Of a DNA stretch of 64,000 bases, positions 1 through 12,040 are shown one piece after another. Source of the stretch: Siphonodentalium dalli (taxonomy: Eukaryota; Mollusca; Scaphopoda; Gadilida; Siphonodentaliidae); the NCBI GenBank assembly GCA_032622095.1, contig CP136061.1, positions 39,437,797 to 39,501,796 of the forward strand, in the 5' to 3' direction. How positions within the stretch are numbered: the stretch's first letter is position 1; each line of letters starts with the position of its first letter. The position numbers were made by a program, and so were the translations under genes. Under the pieces are notes generated by a model, which ran no database searches, was not told the origin of the DNA, and saw nothing but the letters and a program-made list of their open reading frames with translations.

Positions 1-189
1 GGCAGGACTAACACGAAACGAACTTTAAGTTACAACAACATGACAGGACTAACACGTAACGCTTTTTATTTTGACATATTCGGGCAGGACTAACACGAAA
101 CGAACTTTAAGTTACAACAACATGACAGGACTAACACGTAACGCTTTTTATTTTGACATATTCGGGCAGGACTAACACGAAACGAACTT
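1..189. repeat. 82-bp tandem repeat at the left edge
   Basis: Units start at 1, 83 and 165, with identical text beginning ggcaggactaacacg. The third unit breaks off near 189. The array is cut by the window edge and probably continues leftwards. Confidence 0.9.
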
Positions 190-1149
190 ATTAGTACAGC
201 GGCCAAACGCCAAACGTGGTCGGGTACCCCTACCCACGGTAGAACAAGTTAAAACCAACTTTTTTTGAAGGAGAAATATATACTGTAGACGAAAATGATA
301 GTGAAAAATAACGGAATTGGTGGTGGCTATTCTGAAATCGACGATGAACGATACCCACCAGTGACTTTTCCCAGAAATTAACGATTTTGGTAAAGTGAGC
401 CCTGTGGTTATGTCTTAAGATATTAGCCCACATTATAGGCGTTAAAATGACTACAGCATACCATATCTGTACCTGATATGCAAGAAGTGTTGGTTAATTT
501 TGATTTTCGTGCCATTTGGAGCCGAAACATTTATTTTTTGTTGAAAAATCGCTCTTTTTCAAAATTGTTTTATTTTTCGAACATTATCATTCAAACGGAT
601 ATTGCAATAATATTGAAATATTTAGTCCATATGGTGTAGTAGTTATCTGTCAAGCATACGAAGAAAGAAGTTAACAACGATTTTGAACGGTTTGCGAGAT
701 ATCGGATTTTAGCTACCCCTCCCCCAAACACGTTTTTGGTCGAAAAAAATACATATTTTTGATAATGACATTACAAACATTTTCGAATTGATCTGAATGG
801 GACCCAATATGAATCTTGTACTGAAATTGTTGTCCAGAGATGACGTTTAATCGATTACAGATGTGTTCAGGCTTTCAGACTCCCAGTTACAACAACAACA
901 ATTAGTTTATTGATAACAGTTAATTTTGCATGCATTAACATCGATGTTAAGTACTAATAATTAGCGATAAAGAGCGTTTATTATCAGCTTAAAGGATATA
1001 TATGGTAACTTTATCCGGAGAGTGTTATGAAAAGGGTGCTGTTTACATCAGATAACTAATAATTATTTTTAAATGACTTGAATGGCACTAATAATTATAT
1101 AATTCTTCACACGATGTTCCTGCATGTCCTGTTTCTTATTAAAGACATA
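190..1149. other. No gene recognised
   Basis: AT-rich sequence without a convincing coding frame, RNA gene or repeat. The few open frames are short and match nothing known to me. Confidence 0.5.
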
Positions 1150-1611
1150 TGTGACCCGCCATATCAAATCCAGTCGGAAGTCGGGATTTTTTTTACCCTG
1201 TGCCAAATGCATTATCTTATATATGCGAGTCGACCATAGGTCGCCTCGCATATATAAGAGAATGCATTGGCCTAACAATTTTTTATCATTTTTTTTAAAT
1301 AAATGTTTCTGACAATTTTTAGGACATAAAATAAAAAAAACATCCATTACCCTGCAGGGAGCCCCACACATATATAGAAGCATATAGAAGAGTGTCGTCT
1401 GCTCATGTTTGTCTGGGGCTCTGTATGGGTGAAATTATAAAATTGTTAAAGAATACAAGAAAAAATTATTAAAATTGTAAAAATTATTAGGCCAATGCAT
1501 TCTCTTATATATGCGAGGCGACCTAGGGTCGACTCGCATATATAAGAGAATGCATTGGCACAGGGTAAAAAAAATCCCGACTTCCGACTGGATTTGATAT
1601 GGCGGGTCACA
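1150..1611. mobile_element. Family A MITE copy A1 (TA target)
   Basis: The termini are TGTGACCCGCCATATCAAAT and its reverse complement, extending inwards to GTCGGGAT, flanked by TA at 1148-1149 and 1612-1613. Inside are two hairpin modules (GCCAATGCATTCTCTTATAT plus GCGAG and partner arm), a central hairpin with gtgtcgtctgctcatg, and AT-rich spacers. There is no coding capacity. Confidence 0.85.
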
Positions 1612-1613
1612 TA

Positions 1614-2538
1614 TTATGGACTTGTTCGGGTACGTGAAACTGACGAGTTAGTGTTCAGGCGCTATGCCAACAGGAGGAATGTAGCATTATACTAACATCG
1701 CGGAAATTTTCAAGCAATCGACGGTAGTTACTCCATAGAAAACATCATCTGAACTACGGTCAATTGTAAATATTTACATCTCGATTAGGGACACAACTAT
1801 CAACGATAAACTAACAAAAATTATTTCGCCACCGAGAGTCACTGAATGAAAGTGTGTTGTTAATTTGGATATAATATTTGTAAAAATAACTACTTTTAGC
1901 AAGATTATTCTCCATTTATATTTAATCACCCTACCGGAGTGTTTCGCAGCACTTTAAATATACGACGTTTTACTTTTCGGTGCTTCTCCGCTATGTTATA
2001 GGCAAACATATATAGAGGATATCTACACTTTTTGGTTGGATATAGGAATTATCTCATGAGTGATGACCAAAAAAAAATGAATATCCTCGAGTGGCTCGTG
2101 TAGATGTTCTGTTTATTATATGCTCCGTTCAGTTGGACCATGACTCAACTGGGAAGGAGAGTAAAAAGAGCAAATTGATATACCCAAGCACAACGATGGT
2201 AATGAGCTTGTGCATATAAAAATAGTTCCATTTTTCAGACATCTTGGTTGAGGGATAAATGGCTTAACATCATAGTATGTTTAACAAAATAATTTAATTG
2301 ATCATATATCACAATTTTTTCAACCTCAACACTCAGGAACATTTAGCTTAGTATTCCATCAAGAAACCTAATCGCTTTTAATTTTAGTGCGGATGGATAC
2401 GAGTGAGATATCGATATCTCACTAGACGGATAACGGTTTATATCTGATGCAAAAATAATATTATTTGATAGCTTAGCATAACATAAAATAACAGATCACA
2501 CTTCTCTTGGTAAGTCAGACACTGCTATGTGAAGTAAG
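1614..2538. other. No gene recognised
   Basis: AT-rich, apparently unique sequence. A short inverted pair with tatcgatatctcac lies near 2400. No coding signal. Confidence 0.45.
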
Positions 2539-2540
2539 TA

Positions 2541-3116
2541 CAGTAATGCCCTAAGTAATCGACCTCTTAACCCTTTACCCAACAAACCGGCCAAAAACGG
2601 CCAAATAAAGCTGCAACAGCCTAAATTATCTTGGGTCTGTCTCAATAAAACCATACAAATATGGATATCATTGGAACCGGCTCATTGACCATATTGTGAT
2701 GGTTACAGTTATGCCCTGTGCCAATGCATTCTCTTATATATGCGAGTCGACCATAGGTCGCCTCACATATATAAGAGAATGCATTGGCCTAAAAAAATAA
2801 TCTTTTTTTAACACTTTGTACCATTTTTTCTTACATTCTTTAACAATTTTATAATTTTTAATGTGTTAAGCCAATGCATTCTCTTATATATGCGAGGCGA
2901 CCTATGGTCGACTCGCATATATAAGAGAATGCATTGGCACAGGGCCGTTCTGTTGGGTAAAGGGTTAACCACAGCAGAATTATGGGTAACTTTTCAGGAT
3001 TTAGTCGGAAATATGGCTTTCCGATGAATGGCAACAAGCCATATTTCCGACTAAATCCTGAAAAGTTACCCATAATTCTGCTGTGGTTAAGAGGTCGATT
3101 ACTTAGGGCATTACTG
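2541..3116. mobile_element. Palindromic TA-flanked MITE interrupted by B1
   Basis: The ends CAGTAATGCCCTAAGTAATC and complement are flanked by TA at 2539-2540 and 3117-3118. TA targets with CAGT ends are typical of Tc1/mariner-type elements. With B1 removed, the arms form one long palindrome running through ttatgggtaacttttcagg, with centre near 3030. B1 sits in the left arm only. Confidence 0.8.
2571..2964 (+). mobile_element. Family B MITE copy B1 (TTAA target, piggyBac-like)
   Basis: The element is CCCTTTACCCAACA...TGTTGGGTAAAGGG, flanked by TTAA at 2567-2570 and 2965-2968. It contains two hairpin modules (about 2720-2788 and 2870-2938) in mirror orientation. TTAA duplications with CCC ends are the hallmark of piggyBac transposition. 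It is inserted in the left arm of the 2541-3116 palindrome. Confidence 0.88.
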
Positions 3117-3582
3117 TAGCTCCGTTAAATGGCCGACGTCACCTCCACAATCGACACCTGGTGGGCCTCAAAGGAACCTATTAATGGTATAGTAGTTATG
3201 TTGGGGAACAACACATGAATTACGTTTTAATATACATAAACAACTCTGAAAGAAGCCCCAACAAAACGTGTTTGTGATCTGCCACCTCTCCATAACTTTT
3301 CAATTTAGACAATAATGTTGAGTACGTATACGATCCACGTGTTAATGTAAGTTAGCTTTAGAAATGAATAGCGCTATACGCTTTAAGTATATCTAGATTC
3401 ACAAGTCTCGTCGCATAATTGCGGTAATTAATTTCGCAAACGATATATACATGTAACAAAATGGTACTTTCACTTTCAGTAAACCAAAAGTTAGAACACG
3501 GTTCGGTTCTGGTTGACAAATACGTTAAATGCTTTTAGATGGACTTATACAAGGACCCAGAAAAAAACGGGTCCCTATGGGT

Positions 3583-3695
3583 TCCCAGTTTATAGTGGAA
3601 AACGAGTCTAGTGAATTAGGTCTGGACCGAGCCTTTGCCGAGGTTCAGACCTAATTTACTTGACGAGTTTTGTAAATTCCGCTATAAACTGGGGA
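3583..3695. repeat. Imperfect palindrome
   Basis: The arms cccagtttatag and ctataaactgggg continue inwards through gaattaggtctg and cagacctaattta to a short loop near 3640. It may be a small MITE, but no target duplication is evident. Confidence 0.65.
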
Positions 3696-4219
3696 CGTGT
3701 TGTAGATTCTATTTATTACATGATCCAAAACCTCGACAAAACATACTTAAATCAACAAATGGGACGCGAAACTAACATCGGCTTCTATAAGGTATGCGAT
3801 GACGTTTCGCATAACTATGAGAAATAGTTCGAGTTAAACAAAGACCCTTTGGCGTATTTAATGGCGTATATATTGTGACATAACTTTTCAAACTCTTCAT
3901 TCGTTATAGTTTGTTGGAAAAATATTGGAAGCTATAGTATTTAGAGACGTAGGGTGCGGAATGTAAACGGACGACAAACCGGAAGTCAGAGGTCGCCTGA
4001 CAATCCTTTCTGTTATGCAACGAACGTTTAATATCATAATTTATAGAATGGGTTTATTGAATGGAATAAGGTAGAATCGTGTAATAAACTCTTATACTGA
4101 CTTATGTATGCCGTATAAAGATTCGTTGAATTAAGTCATATAGAATTTCGAAAAGTTGTCCCGATTTTCTTGGGCGTGGAACAATATTCCCATGACTTCA
4201 GGGGAGGTGGAAAAACGTT
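3696..4219. other. No gene recognised
   Basis: Apparently unique AT-rich sequence, no coding signal. Confidence 0.4.
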
Positions 4220-4305
4220 TCCGGACACGTAGGCGGGGGTGGGTGATTTCCGGACACGTAGGCGGGGTGGGTGATTTCCGGACACGTAGGCGGGGGTGGG
4301 TGATT
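4220..4305. repeat. 29-bp tandem repeat, three units
   Basis: Three units of ccggacacgtaggcgg plus ggtgggtga, differing by one G. The resulting open frames on both strands are by-products of the repeat. Confidence 0.85.
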
Positions 4306-5484
4306 AAATTATCGGTCCACAACAGCTTGTACTGTCGGTTGGGTTGATGCTGTTGTTGGACCGTTCAAGTTGCTCCTCTATACCAGACATTAATTAAAAA
4401 GACGTACTAAATTTACACATGGTGCCCTGGCATTGACGTGAACCCCAATCATCTGACATTCGCGATTAATTCTGTTTTCAAATTGATAAATCATTTACCG
4501 TGATAGAACAAGTTAAAGTGATGATACGATCGTTTCATATAATTGTTTACATACATTTTCTGATGCCGCGACAAATCTAAATTCTCTGGAAAACAAGTCT
4601 TTGTTTACTTATAAATCTAGTTGGTTTGGCATTCGACGGACCTCTGATATATGCATGTTTGATATCATCATTCTTGGGATAGGCTGCCCTCTATATTTTT
4701 ATATAGACAAAGCGTCTAATTTACCTAACCCGAAGACATAACATAAAGTTACCCCCCCCCCCCCCCCGACCAGGATTCTGTGAGTAAAGTCTGTCATATG
4801 AGTAATGGGACGAGAATATCAGCTGAATATCAGGTTTTTATATTAAGTTTTTGGTAAGATATAAAGAAGTAGAATTGTGAACACGCACTTACCCAGTTTT
4901 CGTTGGTTGTGTTGCTCACAACACCTCCATTGGACCTCGTGGTCAGAAAAACAGCTTAACAAATCCTATGTCAGAATACAAGTAAAAGAGAATTTCCAAA
5001 ACGTTTAGACACTGCGATAGCGAGACATTGATCGTGGAAGTTGATTTACTCACACGGGTAGGTTTGTGTGTATCGGATTAAGCAGATAATCTGATCAACC
5101 TTCGAAACAGAATGAAGTATCCCACTCGAACTTTGTCACCTCATGGCTGATCCGGTAGATTCTTCATTTGTATTGCTAGATTAGAATCCTTTACCAGCCA
5201 ATCCATTTTGACTAATTTAACGATATAATCCCCATAATCCTCTCTCTGTATGCTCTAATATGTGCCCTCGATATTAAGAGCATAAAAAGATTGTCGCATT
5301 TAAACAAAATAGTTACATACAGTAAACAATGTCTAACAATGAGTCGGCCAATAATCCGCTTCTATTCCATTCAGTCTGCGCTTTTTAAAACCCCATTAAA
5401 ACCAGAAACGCCGTGGCACTGTGTTTTACGACTGAAATTCCAATAGTGTTTGTGATCGGAGAACCAACGATTTACGCATTGTCG
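4306..5484. other. No gene recognised
   Basis: Holds a 16-base poly-C run at 4752-4767. Otherwise no coding frame, RNA gene or repeat was recognised. Confidence 0.45.
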
Positions 5485-5850
5485 CACACAAAAGGATAGC
5501 CTATAGATATCGAACATTTGTTCAAAGTTCCTATACAGGCTAGACTGTCGGGATCTATATATATCGCATCACAGATCGGCTTGTATGTATCCGTCCGATG
5601 GGAGCATAGGAGAATAATGAAAGCAATGTGTCGGGGCTTTACATGGACGTGTATACAATGCAAAATGTCTTGGGACAAGATCTATTGTGGTCAATAGGTT
5701 AGGTTGATTGCTCAATATATTGGTAGTCTAGACTCAACGACTGGAGACACAGGCAGTATATGCCACATATTATGCAACGTACGCATATGTATTTGTGCAT
5801 CTTTTAATTTGAGCTCGGGTGCAAACTAGGTGCGGGCATGGAAGGGGGCC
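5485..5850. repeat. Dispersed repeat G, copy 1
   Basis: Shares phrases such as tatatcgcatcacagatcgg, tgtggtcaataggttaggtt and attggtagtctagactca with 10655-10905. The 5' part overlaps in content with 9830-9960 and 12005-12035. It appears to be one long dispersed repeat present here as fragments. Confidence 0.7.
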
Positions 5851-6075
5851 AAAATTTCCAAATCTCGGAATTTCAACCCCCGCTCCCTTGGGTAGAATTA
5901 CCCAACTGGTATCTATCTCAAATTCTCCTAATGTTGGAAATGCCAGCCCTTTACGCACATCTCCCCTATATAATGCATATGTTTAATTGTTTCAGACATA
6001 AAGCACCCATATAATAATATCACAACTTAGCATACATGGTATCCATTACAATACAAATGATATTATAAATCTAAA

Positions 6076-6807
6076 TCTCATATATATTTTGAAGACCTCT
6101 GTCTGTCTGTTTGTCTGTCTGTCTGTCATTAATACAAATCTACGATTCTCGACCGATCGGGACGAAACTTGGTACGTGTGTGTAGGTTGACCAGGCGGTG
6201 GTCGTGGCGTATTGGCGAGCACGTGCGACGCCCGTGCAGCGCATGCGCAGACGAGATCTCGGAAACGGGTGGAGCTATCGACTTGAAATTTGGTATGTGA
6301 ATGTATCTTGCCCCGAGTACGAATTTTATCGGGTCGCCGAGCCCGTGCGACGCCAGCTTCGCGCATGCGCAGACCAGATCTCGGAAACGGGTGGAGCCAT
6401 CGACTTGAAATTTGGTATGTGAATGTATCTTGCCCCGGATACGAATTTTATCGGGTCGCCGAGCCCGTGCGACGCCAGCTTCGCGCATGCGCAGACCAGA
6501 TCTCGGAAACGGGTGGAGCCCCGGATACGAATTTTATCGGGTCGCCGAGCCCGTGCGACGCCAGCTTCGCGAGCCCGTGCGGCGCCGTGCGGCACATGCG
6601 CAGAAGAAATCTCGGAAACGGGTGGAGCTATCGACTTGAAATGTGCTATGTGCATATATCTTGCCCCGGATACGAATTTTATCGGGTCGCCGAGCCCGTG
6701 CGACGCCAGCTTCGCGCATGCGCAGACCAGATCTCGGAAACGGGTAGAGCTATCGACTTAAAATTTGGTTTTTGAATTGCCCAGACAACATCGGGCTCAT
6801 CGGCTAG
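6076..6807 (+). mobile_element. Helitron-like element H1 with core repeats
   Basis: It starts A|TCTCATATATATTTTGAAGA and ends GGCTAG at 6807. Near the left end is a GTCT microsatellite (about 6102-6127), then four to five GC-rich core repeats of roughly 90-130 bp (gcatgcgcagaccagatctc, aaacgggtggagc, gtcgccgagcccgtgcgacg). TC start, CTAG end and internal tandem cores fit non-autonomous Helitron/Helentron relatives. The open frames across it are in all frames and not genes. Confidence 0.6.
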
Positions 6808-7466
6808 TCTGCTATATATTTTGAAACTTCCCTATATAGATATATGTGTTTGTATATCCTTTATAGACTCGAAAACGGCTCGACCGATTGATCCCAAACT
6901 TCCTATCTGAGAGTAAAAAGGCACGGGAAGTGTCATCGTACCGCTTCTGAGAACGTCCGAGCACTCCTTCGCCCTTCGCCGTCCCACTGTCCTTGGAATT
7001 GATGGGTTAATGAGGTTAATGATAAAGAGCGTTCGTTTCTGTAGTGTCCTTGTTAAAGAGCGTTTATATACACGAGTATAAATACGGCTCAATGGAAACT
7101 GGGGATATCGAGACGAAATTTCGTACTTGGGGCTTCCAAGGGACGGGGGAGATTTTCATCGGGTCAGTTTGTCCGCCCGATGTGACCTTGACCTTGAAAC
7201 GGGTACCCACAAATGACCTTGGGCGATATCTCGGTCGTCAGCGGTGACCGAGACGTGAAATTTGTTATGTATGGTCAACTCGGGATGGGGAATATTTTTT
7301 GTCCGGTTATTTTGTCCACCCAACATGACCTTGACCTTGAAACGGGTACCCGAAAAATGATAGCATGCTGTCGGCGTGTCTGTACGGGGTTACCTTGGGA
7401 GAAAGAAAAAAATGGATCGACAAAAGCCATGGGACCAATCCCGCCAGTGGCGGGCTAATCTGCTAG
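6808..7466 (+). mobile_element. Helitron-like element H2
   Basis: Starts TCTGCTATATATTTTGAAAC directly after the CTAG of H1. Ends with hairpin CCCGCCAGTGGCGGG (7440-7454), an 8-base spacer and CTAG (7463-7466). A GC-rich hairpin just before CTAG is the standard Helitron 3' terminus. Internal phrases (cctttatagactcgaaaacg, ctcgaccgattga) are shared with H3 and H4. Non-coding. Confidence 0.72.
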
Positions 7467-9291
7467 TCTACCATATATTTTGAGACTTCCGTATATATAT
7501 GTATATATATCCTTTATAGACTCGAAAACGGCTCGACCGATTGAGCCCAAACGTGCTGTGTAAGGGTAAAACATATATATGAGATATATCCTTTATAGAC
7601 TCGAAAACGGCTCGACCGATTGAGCCCAAACGTGCTGTGTAAGGGTAAAAAAAACTCACAGACAGTACACTCGGACCATTAGCGAGCTCGTGTGACCACT
7701 CCTCCACCCTTCAACTGCCACCGCCATGGTGATTGATGGGTTAATCGCGTGATAATTAATGAGCGTTTGTATATGAGGCGTCGCTATTAAAGAGCATTTA
7801 TCAACTTTGGTGAAAATATACGGCTTTATAGACTCGAAAACGGCTCGACCGATTGAGCCCAAACTTGCTGTGTATGGGTAAAAAAACAAAAAACAGGCAG
7901 TACACTCGGATCATTCGCGAGTCCGTGCGACCACCCCTTCACTTTTCAACTGCCACCGTAATGGGAATTGATGGGTTAATCGCGTGATTATTAATGAGCG
8001 TTTGTATATGAGGCATCGCTATTAAAGAGCGTTTATCTACTTTAGTGAAAATATACGACATTTGACCGTCTCGGAAACTGGGGATATCGAGACGAAATTT
8101 CGTACTTAGGGGTTCCAAGGGACGGGGAGATATTTTCGTCGGGTCATGCTGCAGTTTGTCCGCCCGAGGTGACCTTGACCTTGAAACGGGTAGGGGAGAC
8201 CCGGGCAAAGCGGATCGCCCGGGCAAAGCCGGTCACCTTTATTATTTCAATACTAGCAAATTATTCCGATTCTATCCGTATTTTAGAATAAGATAGTTTT
8301 ATGTTTGGTTAGTTTTATACATTTCCACAGAGAACTAGGTATACTAAAATTATGTAGCCCATTGGAACATTTTCGTCGACATTTTACGATTTTACCAAAT
8401 TTGTAATTATTGTGCGTTTGCGCATATCTATTTCGCAGGTCGATGGTCACATACCCATCTACCCGAATAAATGTTGTCGGTGTCTTGTGTAGGCAATATA
8501 TATGTGGAATAAGACAATATGTCAATTTGCTAAATTTGATAGGACACGCGCGTAATACGCCGGACTGTAAAAAGATGTGATCTGGGCAAAGCGGATCGGA
8601 CAAAGCGGATCATTCATGAATTTGGACAATTTTAGTCCGATGTATCGACAAAACTCGTGCCTTGTCGGAGCATGACCATAATTGGAAAACTTGAGCGTTT
8701 GAAAACACGCGGTATTAATTATTTGGGAAAAATATGTATTATTGTAATAAATAAAACTAAAAAGCATATGAATAGTTGAAAAATATTGCATTTTCAGAAG
8801 GATTCGTTTGCTGATCCTCTTTGCCCGATGTGGTGATCAGATTTGCCCAACGGCCGGGCAAAGCGGATCAAAATTAAAAATCACCATAGCAACCAAACCA
8901 ATAGATGTATCTTAATGCATCATCCGTCAAATGTTATGCCATCATGATTAGAAACTGACTGCTAATAATTCTGATTGCCGGTTGCATTTTTCTACAAGAA
9001 ACCCTTATCCGCTTTGCCCGGTCTCCCCTACCCACAAATGACCTTGGGCGATATCTCGGTTGTCAGCGATGACATCGATGTGAAATTTATTATGTATGGT
9101 CAACTCGGGACGGGAAATATTTTTGTCGGGTTATTTTGTCCACCCAACATGACCTTGACACGGGTACCGCAAATGACATTGGGCGATATTTCGGGCATCA
9201 GCTGTGGCAGCGACGTGCGGGGTTTCCTTGAAAAACTAAAATTAATGGATCGACCAAAGCCATGGGACCTAGCCCGCCACTGTTCTGCTAG
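7467..9291 (+). mobile_element. Helitron-like element H3, interrupted
   Basis: Begins TCTACCATATATTTTGAGAC directly after the CTAG of H2 and ends CTAG at 9288-9291, where the 3' hairpin is decayed. The phrase tatagactcgaaaacggctc recurs at about 7517, 7598 and 7827, each followed by similar sequence, so the left half is internally duplicated. An 836-bp TA element (8193-9028) is inserted in the right half. Confidence 0.6.
8193..9028. mobile_element. TA-flanked MITE inside H3, with iterated GGGCAAAGCGGATC
   Basis: Inverted ends GGGGAGACC(C)GGGCAAAGCGG lie between TA at 8191-8192 and 9029-9030. The interrupted host text gaaacgggta/cccacaaatgacc is intact in H2 at about 7196-7218, which shows the target. 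The motif GGGCAAAGCGGATC or a variant recurs at the ends and near 8585, 8600, 8820 and 8852. No transposase frame. Confidence 0.78.
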
Positions 9292-9616
9292 GTGCTTATA
9301 AAGCAGGTTATTCCAATGAGGAAATAATATGAGCTTTATAACAATCAGAATTATAAATGGCATACAGTATTTTGTAGAATTAAACGTTCTCTCTCTCTCG
9401 GAAACCAAATACATCGTTGCGCACTAACACTGGCATAGAACACATTCCGCCATGCACAAACATTCAACTAGCGCGGCAAGCTCGTACCTACATAACCTAT
9501 TAACTCCTATTAAAGCACACTGTTAGCTTATTAAAACAACGTTTGGTGTAATTTACCCAAATATGAGCACAGTAGAGAGGAGTTACAAACGCAATTTTAT
9601 GAAGCAAGTACAACCC
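9292..9616. other. No gene recognised
   Basis: Apparently unique AT-rich sequence between H3 and a dispersed repeat. Confidence 0.4.
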
Positions 9617-9965
9617 TAATGGATGGAAATTTCCGACTCATGGCCGTTTGAGTCCAAAATATTGATCGAAAGTAGGACAATTTTCTATTTCGTTTTTGTC
9701 TAAAACAATCATTTCCACAACCAAATGCTGGTTGGAATATCAAACAATTTCAACCTAGTCTTGGTCTACAATTTCCAACTTTATAACGTTGAGTCAGAAT
9801 GAAATTTTCAACTATTGTAACTTTTGGCCAGACTGCCTGGTCTAAATATATCGCATCAGAGAATGACAGAGATTGGATTGTATGTGTCACATCGGGGAAT
9901 ATTGCTGGGACGCAAATAGTCGAACCGATGCACATCTTTATTTCCGATTATCTCAATGCGCAATT
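9617..9965. repeat. Dispersed repeat G, copy 2 (5' part)
   Basis: Matches 11765-12035: ggttggaatatcaaac, aatttccaact, tctaaatatatcgcatca in the same order. The match is diverged, so the copies are old. Confidence 0.65.
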
Positions 9966-10193
9966 CTACTCCGTATTCATAATCCACTAAATGCAAATGT
10001 TCCCTGACAATCCACACCTGGCTTATACTATACGCATGTGGTAATTAGTTGCATCTATGTATAATGCCGATTAGTCTGATAGGTTTGGCATTCCACAAGT
10101 CGCGTAACAGTTCGAATCACAATGAAAAGGACAACCGAATTGAAGTTTGTGTTTCAAGAGGAAATTAACTCTCTCCTGCTGATCCTCACGATA

Positions 10194-10640
10194 TGTGACC
10201 TGCCATATCAAATCCAGTCGTAAGTCTGGATTTTGTTTACCCTGTGCCAATGCATTCTCTTATATATGCGAGTCGACCATAGGTCGCGTCGCATATATAA
10301 GAGAATGCATTGGCCTAACAATTTTTTACAAATTTAATAATTTTGTCTTGTATTCTTTAACAATTTTATAATTTCACCCATACATAGCCCCAGACAAACA
10401 TGAGCAGACGACACTCTTCTATATGCTTCTATATACATGTATGTGTGGGGCTCCCTGCAGGGTAATGGATGTGTTTTATGTCCTAAAAATTGTAAGAAAT
10501 ATTTATTTTAAAAAAATGATAAAAAAATGTTAGGCCAATGCATTCTCTTATATATGGTCGACTCGCATATATAAGAGAATGCATTGGCACAGGGTAAACA
10601 AAATCCCGACTTCCGACTGGATTTGATATGGCGGGTCACA
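10194..10640. mobile_element. Family A MITE copy A2
   Basis: Ends TGTGACCTGCCATATCAAAT and GGCGGGTCACA, flanked by TA (10192-10193, 10641-10642). The first hairpin module is complete. The second has lost about 13 bases of its tip (reads tatatggtcgactcgcat). Confidence 0.85.
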
Positions 10641-10654
10641 TATTGCCATGTGAC

Positions 10655-10905
10655 ACATGTATCCGTCCAATTGGAGTATATGGGATAATTAACGCACTAT
10701 CAGGGATTTACATAGACGTAAACACTGCAAAATTGTCTTGTACAAGAGCTGTTGTGGTCAATAGGTTAGGTTGGTTACACAATATATTGGTAGTCTAGAC
10801 TCATCGACTAGAGACACATGGGGTGTATGCCACACAATAATATGCAACGTACACATTTGTGCGTCTTTTAATTTGAGGGTGCAAGACTAGGTGCAGGCAC
10901 GGAAG
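10655..10905. repeat. Dispersed repeat G, copy 3
   Basis: Repeats the 3' half of copy 1, from the phrase atgtatccgtcc through tgtggtcaataggttaggtt to the tag containing cttttaatttgag. Confidence 0.65.
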
Positions 10906-11764
10906 TAGATCATGCCATGAATCTCTATAATCTGTCTAACGTCCGTAGAGATCATATTCCACCAGCACAAAACCTGGGAACTTATTGAGGGTCTGACCTG
11001 ACAGAGAAATAACAAGGCAGGGAATATATTGCTTTGTTTATAATTGTTCCAATATCGCCAAAATAAAACATTTAATTAATTGCCCTGGAGAAATTCCATG
11101 ATTGTAAGTGGCGTAAAGCAAAATCGTCCACAAAGTCCCTTAAATATTCTTTAAAATCTCGAGTTGGGTCCTTCGCCTACTAATGATAAACTATTAAGCA
11201 ATAGGTATTAACACAGAAGTATCATTCCCCGCGTTATTTTCCGACTTTATACGCTTCCTGACAAATTTACAGGGTTCGCGCTGCCACTTGCCAAATTTGC
11301 CAATGGCAAAAATAATTCACATTTGGCAAAAATATTTTCATTTGATAAAAATTTTGGCAAGTCACTTTTGATTCCTCAAGAAAGTTTATTAATATTTGTC
11401 AATCAATACCATTCAATTCAGGAAACTCTTTCAGTATGAATGGTTTAGTTGTGATTTACATATGTATAAAGTTATAAAAGTTATCACCTCTAAGAAGATG
11501 CAATCAATCTGATACCATTAGTATCGACGGGTGGGTGATGGGATTGCAAGTATGTCAGGTTGTGGTGTTTAAGCTAATCCTCTTTCGACGTGCCTTTCTG
11601 ATAAAGAAACCCTTCTACAATTGCATTGTTATGTTGTTGGTTTGGTTGGATTGACAGTCAAAACTTCAAAAAGTTTCCAGGGTTTGAGCTGGTGGAATAT
11701 GATATTGACGGGCGCGTCTTTACTCTTATCGACCAGATAAGAGTAAAGATTATTGACATGATCT
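10906..11764. other. No gene recognised
   Basis: Contains a short perfect hairpin (tttactcttatc, gaccagataagagtaaa, about 11718-11746) and a run of ttggcaaa phrases near 11290-11360. No coding signal. Confidence 0.45.
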
Positions 11765-12040
11765 AATCTCCCCTAATGGTTCGAAATTTCCAACTCTTGG
11801 CTATATTTCAGTTCAAATTATTGGTCCAAATTAGAACAATTTTCAACTTTTTTGGTCTATATATATAAACAACAATTTTCGCACCAAATACTGGTTGGAA
11901 TATCAAACTATTCGAACCAATTCAACATACCCTTTGTCTGAAATTTCCAACTATAACCTTGAGTCAGGAATGATATTTCCAACTATTGGAACATTTGGCT
12001 AGAGTGTCGCTATAGACTGTCGAGTCTAAATATATCGCAT
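11765..12040. repeat. Dispersed repeat G, copy 4
   Basis: Same order of phrases as copy 2. It ends at tatatcgcatca, where an AATTC microsatellite begins. Confidence 0.65.

Noticed and set aside
1124-1383. Frames of 62-104 codons with [20 protein letters not shown]-type peptides, recurring at several loci
   Set aside because: The recurring peptide is a translation of the MITE hairpin module and appears wherever family A or B elements occur.
4131-4347. Two overlapping opposite-strand frames of 63 codons
   Set aside because: They come from the 29-bp tandem repeat, not from a gene.
6076-6807. Several overlapping GC-rich open frames of 60-160 codons on both strands
   Set aside because: They follow the tandem core repeats in all frames, with repeated peptide phrases. 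No domain is visible.
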